Origin: Clostridia bacterium
Lineage (GTDB): Bacteria > Bacillota > Clostridia > TANB77 > CAG-465
Direction: 5' to 3'
Length of the DNA stretch: 64,000 nucleotides
Assembly (NCBI GenBank): GCA_030524345.1
Contig: JAUNGP010000001.1
Location: forward strand, 62,001-126,000
Shown here: positions 52,675 through 61,253 of the stretch, piece after piece
How the letters are laid out: the number at the start of each line of letters is the position of its first letter
Numbering within the stretch: position 1 is the stretch's first letter
Position numbers and translations under genes: made by a program
The notes under the pieces: generated by a model
What the model saw: only the letters and a program-made list of their open reading frames with translations
Database searches by the model: none
What the model was told of the DNA's origin: nothing

Positions 52675-53691
52675 TTAACCATATATTTTTTTCTTCTTTA
52701 ATCTTATATCCTCTCCTACAAATTTACATATTGTAAAACTACCAATCAATCTTGACATTACTCTTTCATCATATTCTTTATATAACTCTTTTAAAGTCAA
52801 ATTGGTAGAAATAAGCATTTTTTTGTTCTTCAATAGTCTAGTATTTATAATATTAAATAATTCAGTAAACTTATTGTTACTCATTGTTTCAGTACCCAAA
52901 TCATCGATGATTAACAAATCTACATTAAATATTTTATTATATTGTTCTTTTTCTAACCCAGTTTTATTATACGAAAATTTATATTCTATGACTTTATCCA
53001 TTAATACTGGTGCAGTTTGATACACAACTGTCTTTCCTTGTTTAATAACTTCGCTTGCAACACAATTAGCAAGAAATGTCTTTCCAAGTCCAGTATTTCC
53101 AACAAATAATAAATTTTTTTGCCCAGGATTATTAATATTTTGAGAAAAATAATAAGCTATATTTCTTATATTTTCTATATTTTCCATAGGAGATTTCTCT
53201 ATCCCATATTTTTCTCTGTCAACATTTTTGGAATAAAATCCAAAATCAAATGTGTCAAAGTTTTCCTCCTCTAATTTATATATATTAACTTGCTTATATG
53301 TCTCATTTATCATTGCTTGTGAAAAGCAATTGCACATACTATAATTATTTTCTTTGACAACAACTCCTGTATCTTTACATTTTTCACATTCAAATTTCGG
53401 TTCAAAATCTTTTTTAGTTATTCCTATTTTTTTAAGTTCTCTTTCATATTTTTTTTCAAGTTTTTGCAATTTAATTGCTAAATTTTCTTGTTCGATTTGT
53501 CTTGTTAAATTATCAGAAATCAGTATTGTTTTTGTCGTTTTTATTGCAATTAAATTTATTTCATTTTCGATTTCACCCAAAATAGGGTATTTTGCATAGA
53601 TATCATCTTTATATCTTTTTGATTTTTCTATTGCGAGTTGTCTTTTCAAATCGTATTCTCTTTTTATTTCTCTGTATATACTACTATCCAT
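52675..53691 (-). CDS. dnaI: Primosomal ATPase, DnaC/DnaI-type helicase loader
   Basis: 338 residues. Seen: a long helical N terminus (KRQLAIEKSKRYKDDIYAKYP) with a zinc-like CEKCKDTGVVVKENNYSMCNC, then an AAA+ ATPase with Walker A FVGNTGLGKTFLANC, Walker B LLIIDDLGTE and sensor region STNLTLKELYKEYDERVMSRL. Matches DnaI-type loaders that place the replicative helicase. It follows dnaD by 21 bases in the conserved dnaD-dnaI order. Confidence 0.9.
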   Translation of the reverse strand: MDSSIYREIKREYDLKRQLAIEKSKRYKDDIYAKYPILGEIENEINLIAIKTTKTILISDNLTRQIEQENLAIKLQKLEKKYERELKKIGITKKDFEPKFECEKCKDTGVVVKENNYSMCNCFSQAMINETYKQVNIYKLEEENFDTFDFGFYSKNVDREKYGIEKSPMENIENIRNIAYYFSQNINNPGQKNLLFVGNTGLGKTFLANCVASEVIKQGKTVVYQTAPVLMDKVIEYKFSYNKTGLEKEQYNKIFNVDLLIIDDLGTETMSNNKFTELFNIINTRLLKNKKMLISTNLTLKELYKEYDERVMSRLIGSFTICKFVGEDIRLKKKKIYG

Positions 53692-53712
53692 AGCAAAATC
53701 CTCCTATTTTAC

Positions 53713-54669
53713 CTATACATTATCATAAAATGACTCAATATCATCGTATTCTCTTTGCTCATAATTTTGATATTTAGGTTTCGCTTTACTAGAACTTTCT
53801 TTACTGCTTTCAGTCCCAATGCCTTGACCTTCTTTTTTAATATCCTCCAACGTTTTATAACCTTTTTTATGCCAACTTGAAAGAATTGCATCTACATACT
53901 TTAAAGAAGGATTAGATTTAGCAACAGTTCTTTTCAATGCCTCTTCGATTATATTAAATTCATATTTATATTCCTTTATCCAAGTATCTATATACTGCTC
54001 TTCGTATTTTGTAAAATTACGATTTAGTCTTAAGGCTTTTTGGATTTTCTGCTTTATCTTTTGAATATTATCATAACTTTCTAAAAATTCCTCAAGTTGT
54101 TCAAAAGTCTTTACTCCTCCTCTATACCAATTTTCTGCTACTGCATATACATACTTTCTATTTAAAGCTTTTCTTTCTCTACAATAATGAAAAAGTGCTA
54201 TCATAACCTCTTCTGAAAAAGAATAATTCTTAAATAATGTTCCAATATCAGTATACCAACCAAGTGACATAATACCTTGAAAAAAACTTTCGTTGATAGC
54301 AGAAGCTGCAGCCATTCTTTTCCTTTCAAGTTCTGATTGTACTCTATTGACTTTTGGCTCCATTTTAGGTATATATGATTTATTAACCTCTACATCTTTT
54401 AAATCTACTACTATGAATCCCTGAGAAGTTTTAGTAATCAATTCTTCAGCTTGCAAAACATCTAAACTATTAGATATCTCAGCCTCTGTAACCCCAAGTT
54501 GCTTTGCAAACTCTGATATTTCTAATTCCATCTTATTTTTTAAAACAAATAGGATATATAGATACAATTTAATATCAATACCTTGTAAAGAATTCATATA
54601 ATTTAATATAAATAAGTCTGATATACTTGTGTCACTAAGTTCCATTTTATTTTTTGATACGAATTTCAT
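53713..54669 (-). CDS. dnaD: DnaD-family replication initiation protein
   Basis: 318 residues. Seen: an N-terminal winged-helix region (ELEISEFAKQLGVTEAEISNSLDVLQAEELI) and the DnaD/phage-associated C-terminal domain (YDNIQKIKQKIQKALRLNRNFTKYEEQYIDTWIKEYKYEFNIIEEALKR... YVDAILSSWHKKGYKTLEDI). Primosome protein that acts with DnaI and DnaB. The type IV-like cassette lies 76 bases upstream in the same direction. Confidence 0.9.
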   Translation of the reverse strand: MKFVSKNKMELSDTSISDLFILNYMNSLQGIDIKLYLYILFVLKNKMELEISEFAKQLGVTEAEISNSLDVLQAEELITKTSQGFIVVDLKDVEVNKSYIPKMEPKVNRVQSELERKRMAAASAINESFFQGIMSLGWYTDIGTLFKNYSFSEEVMIALFHYCRERKALNRKYVYAVAENWYRGGVKTFEQLEEFLESYDNIQKIKQKIQKALRLNRNFTKYEEQYIDTWIKEYKYEFNIIEEALKRTVAKSNPSLKYVDAILSSWHKKGYKTLEDIKKEGQGIGTESSKESSSKAKPKYQNYEQREYDDIESFYDNV

Positions 54670-54745
54670 AAAAAATTTCTCCCATTAAAATCTTTCCTAT
54701 AATGCTCAATTATATCATTACTTTCAAATTTTTACAATATATTTA

Positions 54746-55072
54746 TCACTTATATCTCTCATTTTTCATCTTGATAAATTTCATATCAACATAGATTCCT
54801 CTATGCATCATAAAAGTTAATATTGATAAGATAACATTAATAGCACTCTCATTATTAACATTTACAATGATAATAGAAATAATAGGTACTGTTAAAAATA
54901 AAAAAATATATACAGATTTTTCCAAAGCTATATTAGCTATATCTAATAGATTAATTACGATAAATATATAAATCAAGATAACACACAACGACTTATAATC
55001 TATTATTCCTAACCATTTACTACTTCTTTTATAAGTTGTATATAATATTTTTTCATTTATTTTATTTCTCAT
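54746..55072 (-). CDS. Small membrane protein, VirB3/PrgI-like by position and form
   Basis: 108 residues. Seen: a basic N terminus with YKRSSKWLGIIDYKS, two adjacent hydrophobic segments (LCVILIYIFIVINLLDIANIAL and SVYIFLFLTVPIISIIIVN) and a cytosolic basic end. This short two-helix form is like VirB3/PrgI proteins of type IV systems, but there is no diagnostic motif; the assignment rests mainly on the neighbouring genes. It ends the cassette 2 bases after the preceding gene. Confidence 0.55.
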   Translation of the reverse strand: MRNKINEKILYTTYKRSSKWLGIIDYKSLCVILIYIFIVINLLDIANIALEKSVYIFLFLTVPIISIIIVNVNNESAINVILSILTFMMHRGIYVDMKFIKMKNERYK

Positions 55073-55074
55073 TT

Positions 55075-55893
55075 TTAATTACCTCCAACTATTTTTGCAA
55101 ATATACTACTTATAAATGAATTTATTTTATATAGTAAATAAAGTGATCCTATCAATATTACTTTATACATTGGAGATTTTAAATCTTTATATACAATTGG
55201 TATAAGGATGATTAATTTAATAAAAATTTGCATAGATAAATTCACGATCAATGTTTTTAACCACATTTTAGAAAAGCCACTTGTTATATTACTACAAAGC
55301 CCTATTATAGCAAAGGGAGAGATCAATAATAATATAACCACAGTAACATATCTAATTGAAAGTGTGATAAGAATCGATATTGATCCCAAAGAAACCATAC
55401 TTTTCAAAATCCCTTCAATACTTAAAAAATCACTTTTTTCAATATTTTCTATTTGATATATATTTTCTTTTAACATAGAAAATGTTATTTCTTTGTTTGT
55501 ATAACTTTGACAAAAAATATCCACTCCACTTGATATTCCATCAAATATTTTAAGACATATTCCACAGATAAAATAACTATTATTTACAAGTATTCCAATT
55601 ACAATAATTCTAATTAGGAAATGATATATATTCTCTACATTCTTACCATTATATATACTAATAATCTGTGTTAATACATAGTGTAAAACATATAGAAGGA
55701 TTAGTGCATTTGCAAGTATTACTATTCCATTTAATTCACCTTCTACATAGAAATATTTCAGAGGCTCTTTTGTTAAAATATCTGGTTTTACATCAATAAT
55801 ATTATCAAGTATATCATATACTTCTTTTTCAAGTACTTTAAATATTTTCTCCGAAAACATATTTAAATTACTTATAATATCTTGTTCTTTCAT
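55075..55893 (-). CDS. Polytopic membrane protein, VirB6/TrbL-like
   Basis: 272 residues. Seen: an N-terminal helical region, then about six hydrophobic segments (GIVILANALILLYVLHYVL, IIVIGILVNNSYFICGICL, ILITLSIRYVTVVILLLISPFAIIG, KTLIVNLSMQIFIKLIILIPIV), including the RYVTVVILLLISPFA type of segment common in VirB6/TrbL channel proteins. Start shares one base with the preceding stop (TAATG). Channel component by analogy; no enzyme motif. Confidence 0.65.
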   Translation of the reverse strand: MKEQDIISNLNMFSEKIFKVLEKEVYDILDNIIDVKPDILTKEPLKYFYVEGELNGIVILANALILLYVLHYVLTQIISIYNGKNVENIYHFLIRIIVIGILVNNSYFICGICLKIFDGISSGVDIFCQSYTNKEITFSMLKENIYQIENIEKSDFLSIEGILKSMVSLGSISILITLSIRYVTVVILLLISPFAIIGLCSNITSGFSKMWLKTLIVNLSMQIFIKLIILIPIVYKDLKSPMYKVILIGSLYLLYKINSFISSIFAKIVGGN

Positions 55894-56222
55894 TATTTAA
55901 GAATTGTCTCTATAAATTTAATTATTAGATTTAAAGATAAAATGATGCCATAACAAAATATTGCATTTATGATTACTTTTTTTCCAATACGCATCTTTTC
56001 TTCATCTCCAAAACTAAATTTTCTAATTAAAGCTCCAGAAGCTATTGCAACACCTGCTGCAGGTGTTGATAGTTTAACTAAATATCCTTGAATCTCTTTT
56101 AATGCTGTATTTAGTTTGTTAACGAGAGTAGGATCTGTTTTAGCATACACATTATTACCAAATATAAAAAGAACAAACAAAAATAAGGAACAAAATATAA
56201 ATATCTTTTTTCTTTCACTCAT
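55893..56222 (-). CDS. Small exported membrane protein, VirB2-like pilin candidate
   Basis: 109 residues from the ATG at 56222 (GGAG 8 bases upstream). Seen: a signal peptide (FIFCSLFLFVLFIFGNNVYAK), a short loop with KLSTPAAGVAIASGALIRKF, then a second hydrophobic helix (VIINAIFCYGIILSLNLIIKF). Short signal-peptide proteins with two helices are the usual form of VirB2/T4SS pilins. Its overlap-type coupling with both neighbours supports one functional unit. Confidence 0.6.
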   Translation of the reverse strand: MSERKKIFIFCSLFLFVLFIFGNNVYAKTDPTLVNKLNTALKEIQGYLVKLSTPAAGVAIASGALIRKFSFGDEEKMRIGKKVIINAIFCYGIILSLNLIIKFIETILK

Positions 56223-56227
56223 TAGCA

Positions 56228-58051
56228 TCACTCCAATCTTTTTAAATAACCTTTTTTATATAATTTCATATTTTTACCATCTGATATTAATAAAACTGCC
56301 TGAAAAGTTTCTAATACCATAGTAAAATAATTTTCATTAAATATGTATTCATCTTTTTCAGAAAATGAAATTCCTTTTGCAATTGATGATCTATCATTTT
56401 TGAAATGATTTGTCATTATACTAAAGCTAGTATTTTGGGCGTTTTCTGAATAGTTAGTAGTCTTTAAATCTTTTATTTCCTTCCCAATCTGCTTTATTAT
56501 TTCATTGACAGTATAAAGATCATCATTTCTAAACCATATTTTATTAACCAAGTTTTGAATTATAACCCTAGTGGCATATTCATTATTTAAAGTATTTAGA
56601 AGAGAACTATAACTTTGCATACTTATCACATTAATACATTTATACTCTCTTGAAAGCGAGAAAAAATGAGCATCTTCTACATTTGCAATTTCTTGATATT
56701 CATCACATATGAAAAAAACTTCTTTCTTGAAATAAATCTTAGATAAAATTTGTTTTTGAAAATCCAACTTTAAATAGGTTGCTATTATCTTTAATAGTTT
56801 TCTATTCTCACCTATATTGATAGATAAAACATAAATATTGTTATAAAAATCAATATCATCACTCTTTCTACAAAACTTTTTATATAGTAAATTATCAGAT
56901 ACAAAAATACTTGTTATTCTTGTAATTTCAGATTTGATAATTCCAATTGTTCTATCATCTAATTTTAAAAATTCATTTTTTATATTTAATATAGCAGCAT
57001 TAATATTAAATAATTCATCATCCTTAAATTGATTTTTTAATATTTTCTCCTTTATATGATTAATGCTATCCAATAAATACTCCTTTTCATTCACAAGTCT
57101 GTGTATCTCATAAAAATTTACAATTAAGCCTTTTGCTCGAATAATCGTTATAAAATCACTTAAGAAACTTTCTACTTTATCAAGCCAATAGGAATCTGAA
57201 TTTTTTGTATCTGATAATAAGGTAAGCACTAGTTTAAGCTCACTTGCAATTTCTATACTAGATTTATTAGGTTTATCTATTGGATTATATTTAAAGTCAT
57301 TATCTAAAGATATTTCTACTACATTAACAGATATATTATTTTTAGAGATAATGCTCTTTAAGTTTTGTACATAATTTCCTTTTACATCAATTATTAAACC
57401 CAAAATATTCTTTTTTACTAATTCTAATACTATATTGGAAATAGCTGAACTAGTCTTACCACTACCTATGCTTCCAGTTATCAATATATTTTGAAATATA
57501 CCATTATTTTTAATACATATGTTGTCATCGTTTTCATCTTTCCCTAAAAATATTTTTAAATCATTATCTTCTGATGTGAAATTGACAGATTTTTTATCAA
57601 TATAGTATGACATAAAATTATATATCATATTAATTGTAAATAAAGAAAAAAATATAAAATAAAGAATTTTAAAAATAAAGAAATATTTCCCTAACATAGA
57701 TGAAATATCTATATTTTTTGAAAAAATTGTTATATATAAAAAATTAGATTTTATAAAATTGTAACTAAAAGCAATTTTAATTATTAAAACATTGATATAT
57801 ATAATAAATGTAATATATATCTTTCTTGGTGATATCCATGACCTTATAGAATTAATAGAATAAAAATATTTAGAATAAAACTTTTTATTTTTTGTATCAT
57901 CTAAGTTGCTAGTTATATTTGGCAGATTACTATTTATATACTTATCTAATTTTGCTCCACTTCTATTAAGTATAAATAGCTTATCAACGAGAGAATATAA
58001 CTTAAAGATTAAAAAGATAAAATATGCAAGAAATTCTATAATGTAAAACAT
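56228..58051 (-). CDS. VirD4/TraG-like ATPase of a compact type IV-like cassette
   Basis: 607 residues. Seen: four hydrophobic segments in the first 150 residues, Walker A NILITGSIGSGKTSSAIS (about residue 190), LGLIIDVKGNYVQNLKS, NPIDKPNKSS (a short, changed NPL box), and VFFICDEYQEIANVEDAHFFSLSREYKCINVISMQSYSSL, the TraG/VirD4-type second motif. It differs from the 38167-40233 ATPase (different length, four instead of two membrane helices). First gene of a four-gene run with coupled starts. RBS GGTGAT. Probable energising ATPase of the cassette (inference). Confidence 0.85.
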   Translation of the reverse strand: MFYIIEFLAYFIFLIFKLYSLVDKLFILNRSGAKLDKYINSNLPNITSNLDDTKNKKFYSKYFYSINSIRSWISPRKIYITFIIYINVLIIKIAFSYNFIKSNFLYITIFSKNIDISSMLGKYFFIFKILYFIFFSLFTINMIYNFMSYYIDKKSVNFTSEDNDLKIFLGKDENDDNICIKNNGIFQNILITGSIGSGKTSSAISNIVLELVKKNILGLIIDVKGNYVQNLKSIISKNNISVNVVEISLDNDFKYNPIDKPNKSSIEIASELKLVLTLLSDTKNSDSYWLDKVESFLSDFITIIRAKGLIVNFYEIHRLVNEKEYLLDSINHIKEKILKNQFKDDELFNINAAILNIKNEFLKLDDRTIGIIKSEITRITSIFVSDNLLYKKFCRKSDDIDFYNNIYVLSINIGENRKLLKIIATYLKLDFQKQILSKIYFKKEVFFICDEYQEIANVEDAHFFSLSREYKCINVISMQSYSSLLNTLNNEYATRVIIQNLVNKIWFRNDDLYTVNEIIKQIGKEIKDLKTTNYSENAQNTSFSIMTNHFKNDRSSIAKGISFSEKDEYIFNENYFTMVLETFQAVLLISDGKNMKLYKKGYLKRLE

Positions 58052-58059
58052 ATTTCATC

Positions 58060-58089
58060 ACCATCGCCATTCTAGCATGTCTTTTTACC
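58060..58089 (-). promoter_or_regulatory. Possible promoter of the type IV-like cassette
   Basis: TTGAAA, 17 bases, TAGAAT on the minus strand about 20 bases upstream of the ATPase start. Transcription would begin only about 13 bases before the ATG, so this is uncertain. Confidence 0.4.
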
Positions 58090-58166
58090 TTTTTCAACTA
58101 TTTTCTTGAAATTTTACAAAAAACAACAAAACTTCTACTTTTTCGACATTTTTCACACATTTCATA

Positions 58167-58195
58167 TTATGATATCATTAAATATAATATCATAA
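58167..58195. promoter_or_regulatory. Inverted repeat upstream of the type IV-like cassette
   Basis: TTATGATAT (58167-58175) and ATATCATAA (58187-58195) are perfect 9-base arms about 120 bases upstream of the ATPase gene and 40 bases before the tRNA promoter. It could be a regulator site for either unit; not assigned. Confidence 0.35.
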
Positions 58196-58236
58196 CTAAA
58201 AAATTAATAAAAAAAGTAAAAAATTTCAAAAATCTA

Positions 58237-58265
58237 TTGACAATCAAAAAAAAATATTGTATTAT
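58237..58265 (+). promoter_or_regulatory. Promoter of the tRNA-Lys/Glu/Thr cluster
   Basis: TTGACA (58237-58242), 17 bases, TATTAT (58260-58265). Confidence 0.85.
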
Positions 58266-58292
58266 ATATGAGCAAGCAACATTACATTTTAT

Positions 58293-58368
58293 GGGCCATT
58301 AGCTCAGTTGGCAGAGCACTTGACTTTTAATCAAGTTGTCCGCAGTTCGAACCTGCGATGGCTCACCA
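58293..58368 (+). tRNA. tRNA-Lys (TTT)
   Basis: Acceptor GGGCCAT/ATGGCTC, anticodon loop CTTTTAA, T-loop GTTCGAACC, encoded CCA. Confidence 0.96.
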
Positions 58369-58375
58369 TAAAATG

Positions 58376-58450
58376 GGCCCGTTGGTCAATCGGTTAAGAC
58401 ATCGCCCTTTCACGGCGGAGTGAGGAGTTCGACTCTCCTACGGGTCACCA
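58376..58450 (+). tRNA. tRNA-Glu (TTC)
   Basis: Acceptor GGCCCGT/ACGGGTC with discriminator A and encoded CCA; anticodon loop CTTTCAC (TTC). Confidence 0.95.
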
Positions 58451-58465
58451 TTTTATATGTTGTAT

Positions 58466-58541
58466 GCTGGAATAGCTCAGCTGGTAGAGCAACGGTCTTG
58501 TAAACCGTAGGTCCTCAGTTCGAATCTGAGTTTCAGCTCCA
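58466..58541 (+). tRNA. tRNA-Thr (TGT)
   Basis: Acceptor GCTGGAA/TTTCAGC with discriminator T and encoded CCA; anticodon loop CTTGTAA (TGT). Confidence 0.95.
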
Positions 58542-58552
58542 TTAAAAATAGA

Positions 58553-58587
58553 AAATATCAGGTATTTAAGATACCTGATATTTTTAT
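58553..58587. terminator. Terminator of the tRNA cluster, also facing mutY
   Basis: AAATATCAGGTAT (58553-58565), loop TTAAG, ATACCTGATATTT (58571-58583), then TTATT. Symmetric, so usable from both sides. Confidence 0.85.
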
Positions 58588-58625
58588 TATTTATATAATT
58601 TGCTCTATACTGATCTTAACATCTA

Positions 58626-59678
58626 TCATTCCTCTCCATAATCAAATAATGTTGGTTCAAAAAAAATTTTAAATTTTGAAAATGCGGTCGGAAGAGAATA
58701 CTTTTCTTCAATTTCATCAATATCTTTCCAAATAAATTCTGTATTTTTTTCCTTTACTTCTATTTTATACCCTATCATATTCCATTCAATATGTGTAAAT
58801 ATATGCTTTTCTTTTCCTATATATTGAATTTTCTTTGCACTTAAATTCCATTCTCCCAATTTTTTCGATATCTTATCTTCATCTAAAAAAGTATCCATAT
58901 TTGGAAATTCATACATATTAGCTAGTAACCCCTTAGAATTTCTTTTTCTAATAGCAAATTTATTTTCATGATATAATAAAAAAATAGTTTTTTCTTGTAT
59001 TTTTCTTTTCAACTTTTTTTCCCTTACGGGAATTAAGTCTGTTAATTTATCACGCTTAGCAATGCAAATTTTATTTAAGGGACATTTGAAACAAAAGGGT
59101 TCACCATTTGGAACACAAATTACTTCTCCAAGTTCCATTAATCCTTGATTAAAATCACCGGAATTTTCAGGCATAATTTTCTTTAACTCATTTGTTATCT
59201 CCTCTTTTGTCTGTGGCAACAAAATATCTTTGGTACTTCCTATTACTCTGGACACTACTCTTAAAACATTTCCATCAACTGCAGGCACCTTTTCATGAAA
59301 AGCAATTGAGGCGATTGCTCCTGCTGTATATTCACCAATTCCAGGTAATTTTATTAGTTCTTCATAGCATTCTGGCATTCTCCCATCGTACTTTTCCATC
59401 ATTATCTGAGCTGCTTTTTTTAAATTTCTAGCTCTACTATAATAACCTAATCCTTCCCATAATTTTAGTAATTTTTCTTCCTCTATTACTGCTAAGTCAT
59501 GAATAGTAGGAACTTCTGTTATAAACCTATGATAATATTTTTTTACTGCTTCAATTCTTGTTTGTTGTAACATAATCTCAGAAAGCCAAATATGATATGG
59601 TACTATCTGTTCCCTCCAAGGTAATATCCTTGCATTTTCTTGATACCAATTTAAAATGGGTGTAACAATATCTTTCAT
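58626..59678 (-). CDS. mutY: A/G-specific adenine glycosylase
   Basis: About 350 residues from the ATG at 59678. Seen: ILPWREQIVPYHIWLSEIMLQQTRIE, the helix-hairpin-helix LPGIGEYTAGAIASIAF, catalytic Asp in PAVDGNVLRVVSRV, the [4Fe-4S] cysteines (CVPNGEPFCFKCPLNKIC), and a C-terminal NUDIX-like domain recognising 8-oxoG. Removes A opposite 8-oxoguanine. No RBS precedes this ATG directly: a 12-codon ORF with a good RBS ends one base before it, suggesting coupled translation. A longer TTG start at 59705 is the alternative. Confidence 0.93.
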   Translation of the reverse strand: MKDIVTPILNWYQENARILPWREQIVPYHIWLSEIMLQQTRIEAVKKYYHRFITEVPTIHDLAVIEEEKLLKLWEGLGYYSRARNLKKAAQIMMEKYDGRMPECYEELIKLPGIGEYTAGAIASIAFHEKVPAVDGNVLRVVSRVIGSTKDILLPQTKEEITNELKKIMPENSGDFNQGLMELGEVICVPNGEPFCFKCPLNKICIAKRDKLTDLIPVREKKLKRKIQEKTIFLLYHENKFAIRKRNSKGLLANMYEFPNMDTFLDEDKISKKLGEWNLSAKKIQYIGKEKHIFTHIEWNMIGYKIEVKEKNTEFIWKDIDEIEEKYSLPTAFSKFKIFFEPTLFDYGEE

Positions 59679-59966
59679 CTTATATATACATGATATATTC
59701 AACAAAATATATCATCATTCTCCTCCTTATTCTTTTTTATTAATTCTAACAGAAATAACTTCATTTGTCTACCAATACTGCCCTTTTAACTAATTTTTCC
59801 ATAAAAACCATACCATTAAGTTCTGGTGATATAATTTGCACTGCTATTTTACTCTATCTTATTTTTAGTTACCACTCAATAAATCAAAATTTATCTCTCC
59901 ATATATTCTAAATATTAAAATCAAAAAGTAATGATATTTTTTATCCAATCATGAATCATCTATATT

Positions 59967-59996
59967 TGATATCATTTTTGTGGTATCACTTTTTTT
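59967..59996 (+). terminator. Orphan plus-strand terminator-like hairpin
   Basis: TGATATCA (59967-59974) pairs with TGGTATCA (59981-59988, one wobble), followed by C and seven Ts. No plus-strand gene lies in front of it, so it could end an unseen small RNA. Confidence 0.5.
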
Positions 59997-60014
59997 CAAA
60001 CTTATATTTCATAA

Positions 60015-60043
60015 TTGACTTACTTATATAAATAATATATACT
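60015..60043 (+). promoter_or_regulatory. Promoter of the DUF4870-like gene
   Basis: TTGACT (60015-60020), 17 bases, TATACT (60038-60043), 20 bases before the start codon region with AGGAGG. Confidence 0.75.
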
Positions 60044-60063
60044 TTACACTAGGAGGTTATATT

Positions 60064-60423
60064 ATGGAAAATCAAAATAATAATATTCAATCTAATAACA
60101 ATCAACAAAACAATAAAAGCAAAATAGTTTTATCTTATATTATCCCTTTAATTGGTTTAATTTTTGTTTTAAGTGAAAAAAATGCTACTAGCATTGAGAA
60201 AAGAAATTATGCTCAAGCTGCCACATTATTTATTTTGGACATCATTCTTTTTATAATAAGCTTGTTAATAGGATTTATTGGCATACCATTTATTGGAACA
60301 ATTATTAGTTTTTTACCAACTGTATTATTCATATTTGCTATTATAGCCGCAATAAAGTCAGACTCAACTGAAATATACAAAATACCAGCCATATACGATT
60401 TATCAGAAAAAATCTTTAAATAA
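60064..60423 (+). CDS. Small membrane protein, DUF4870/Tic20-like
   Basis: 119 residues. Seen: an Asn/Gln-rich cytosolic N terminus, then three hydrophobic segments (IVLSYIIPLIGLIFVL, ATLFILDIILFIISLLIGFIG, FLPTVLFIFAIIAAI) with RNYAQAATLFI between, the pattern of DUF4870-type proteins. Function unknown. It has its own promoter and a strong terminator. Confidence 0.8.
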   Translation: MENQNNNIQSNNNQQNNKSKIVLSYIIPLIGLIFVLSEKNATSIEKRNYAQAATLFILDIILFIISLLIGFIGIPFIGTIISFLPTVLFIFAIIAAIKSDSTEIYKIPAIYDLSEKIFK

Positions 60424-60424
60424 G

Positions 60425-60474
60425 TTAATAGTACCAATTTAGTTATTTATATTTACTAAATTGGTACTATTTTT
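60425..60474. terminator. Terminator between the DUF4870-like gene and tdk
   Basis: AATAGTACCAATTTAGT and ACTAAATTGGTACTATT form a long perfect stem, with T-rich ends on both strands. It serves the two convergent genes. Confidence 0.88.
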
Positions 60475-61042
60475 AGCCTTCAATATATTTTTTATAACAT
60501 TTTCTACAAACAGACTTGTAAGAGTCATTGCCACCAATTAATATCTGTTCGCCTTTATTTGTTGCTTTACCGTCTATTAGTCTCATATTACAAGTAGCTT
60601 TTGCTCCGCATTCACATATTGTCTTTATCTCTTCTATTTTATCAGCTATTTCCATCAAATATTTTGATCCTTCAAAAAAATTCAATCTAAAATCAGCCCT
60701 AAGTCCATAACAAATTACTGGTATATCTAATTTATCAACAATATCACTAATTTCTTCCACTTGTTTTTTATTCAAAAATTGAGCTTCATCTATCAAAATA
60801 CAATCTGCTATATATCCATAATCCCTAACCAAATTATAAATATTTGTATCTTGCTTAAAAATTTCCGCATCTTTTTGAAGACCAATTCTAGTAGTTACTT
60901 TTCCAAGACCATATCTGTCGTCAATTCCTGATGTTAATATAATTACTTTTTGATCTCTTTCTTCATAATTATATGCTACCTTCAACAAATCTATTGTTTT
61001 TCCTGACCCCATAGCTCCATACCTAAAATATAACTTTGCCAT
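60473..61042 (-). CDS. tdk: Thymidine kinase
   Basis: 189 residues. Seen: P-loop RYGAMGSGKTIDLL, the DEAQFL motif, ICYGLRADFR, and zinc cysteines (CECGAKATC and CRKCYK), typical of type II thymidine kinases. Salvages thymidine to dTMP. Promoter TTGCAA-N17-TACAAT at 61060-61088 and RBS GGTGAT precede it. Confidence 0.96.
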   Translation of the reverse strand: MAKLYFRYGAMGSGKTIDLLKVAYNYEERDQKVIILTSGIDDRYGLGKVTTRIGLQKDAEIFKQDTNIYNLVRDYGYIADCILIDEAQFLNKKQVEEISDIVDKLDIPVICYGLRADFRLNFFEGSKYLMEIADKIEEIKTICECGAKATCNMRLIDGKATNKGEQILIGGNDSYKSVCRKCYKKYIEG

Positions 61043-61059
61043 AATCTATCACCACAAAA

Positions 61060-61088
61060 ATTGTATCATTGAAAGATTCTTTTTGCAA
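61060..61088 (-). promoter_or_regulatory. Promoter of tdk
   Basis: TTGCAA (61083-61088), 17 bases, TACAAT (61060-61065). The stretch from 61089 to 61253 holds nothing recognisable. Confidence 0.65.
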
Positions 61089-61253
61089 TCATAATTTAAT
61101 ATAACTTAAATACCAAAAATGTTTGATAACAAATAGTGTTAAACCGCCCAGTTTTGAAATATTATTTTGATTGTTAATTAAATTTAGATTAATCTTTTAT
61201 ATACTGCATAAAATAAAAAATACGATTATACAAGATAATTGATAATCGCAATT

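Larger units (their letters stand above)
59679..60063. other. Spacer between mutY and the DUF4870-like gene
   Basis: It holds the mutY leader mini-ORF (12 codons, M-M-I-Y...Y-I, with AGGAGGAG before it, ending at about 59680), a plus-strand terminator-like hairpin at 59967-59996, and the promoter of the next gene (60015-60043). No other ORF or RNA was recognised. Confidence 0.45.
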
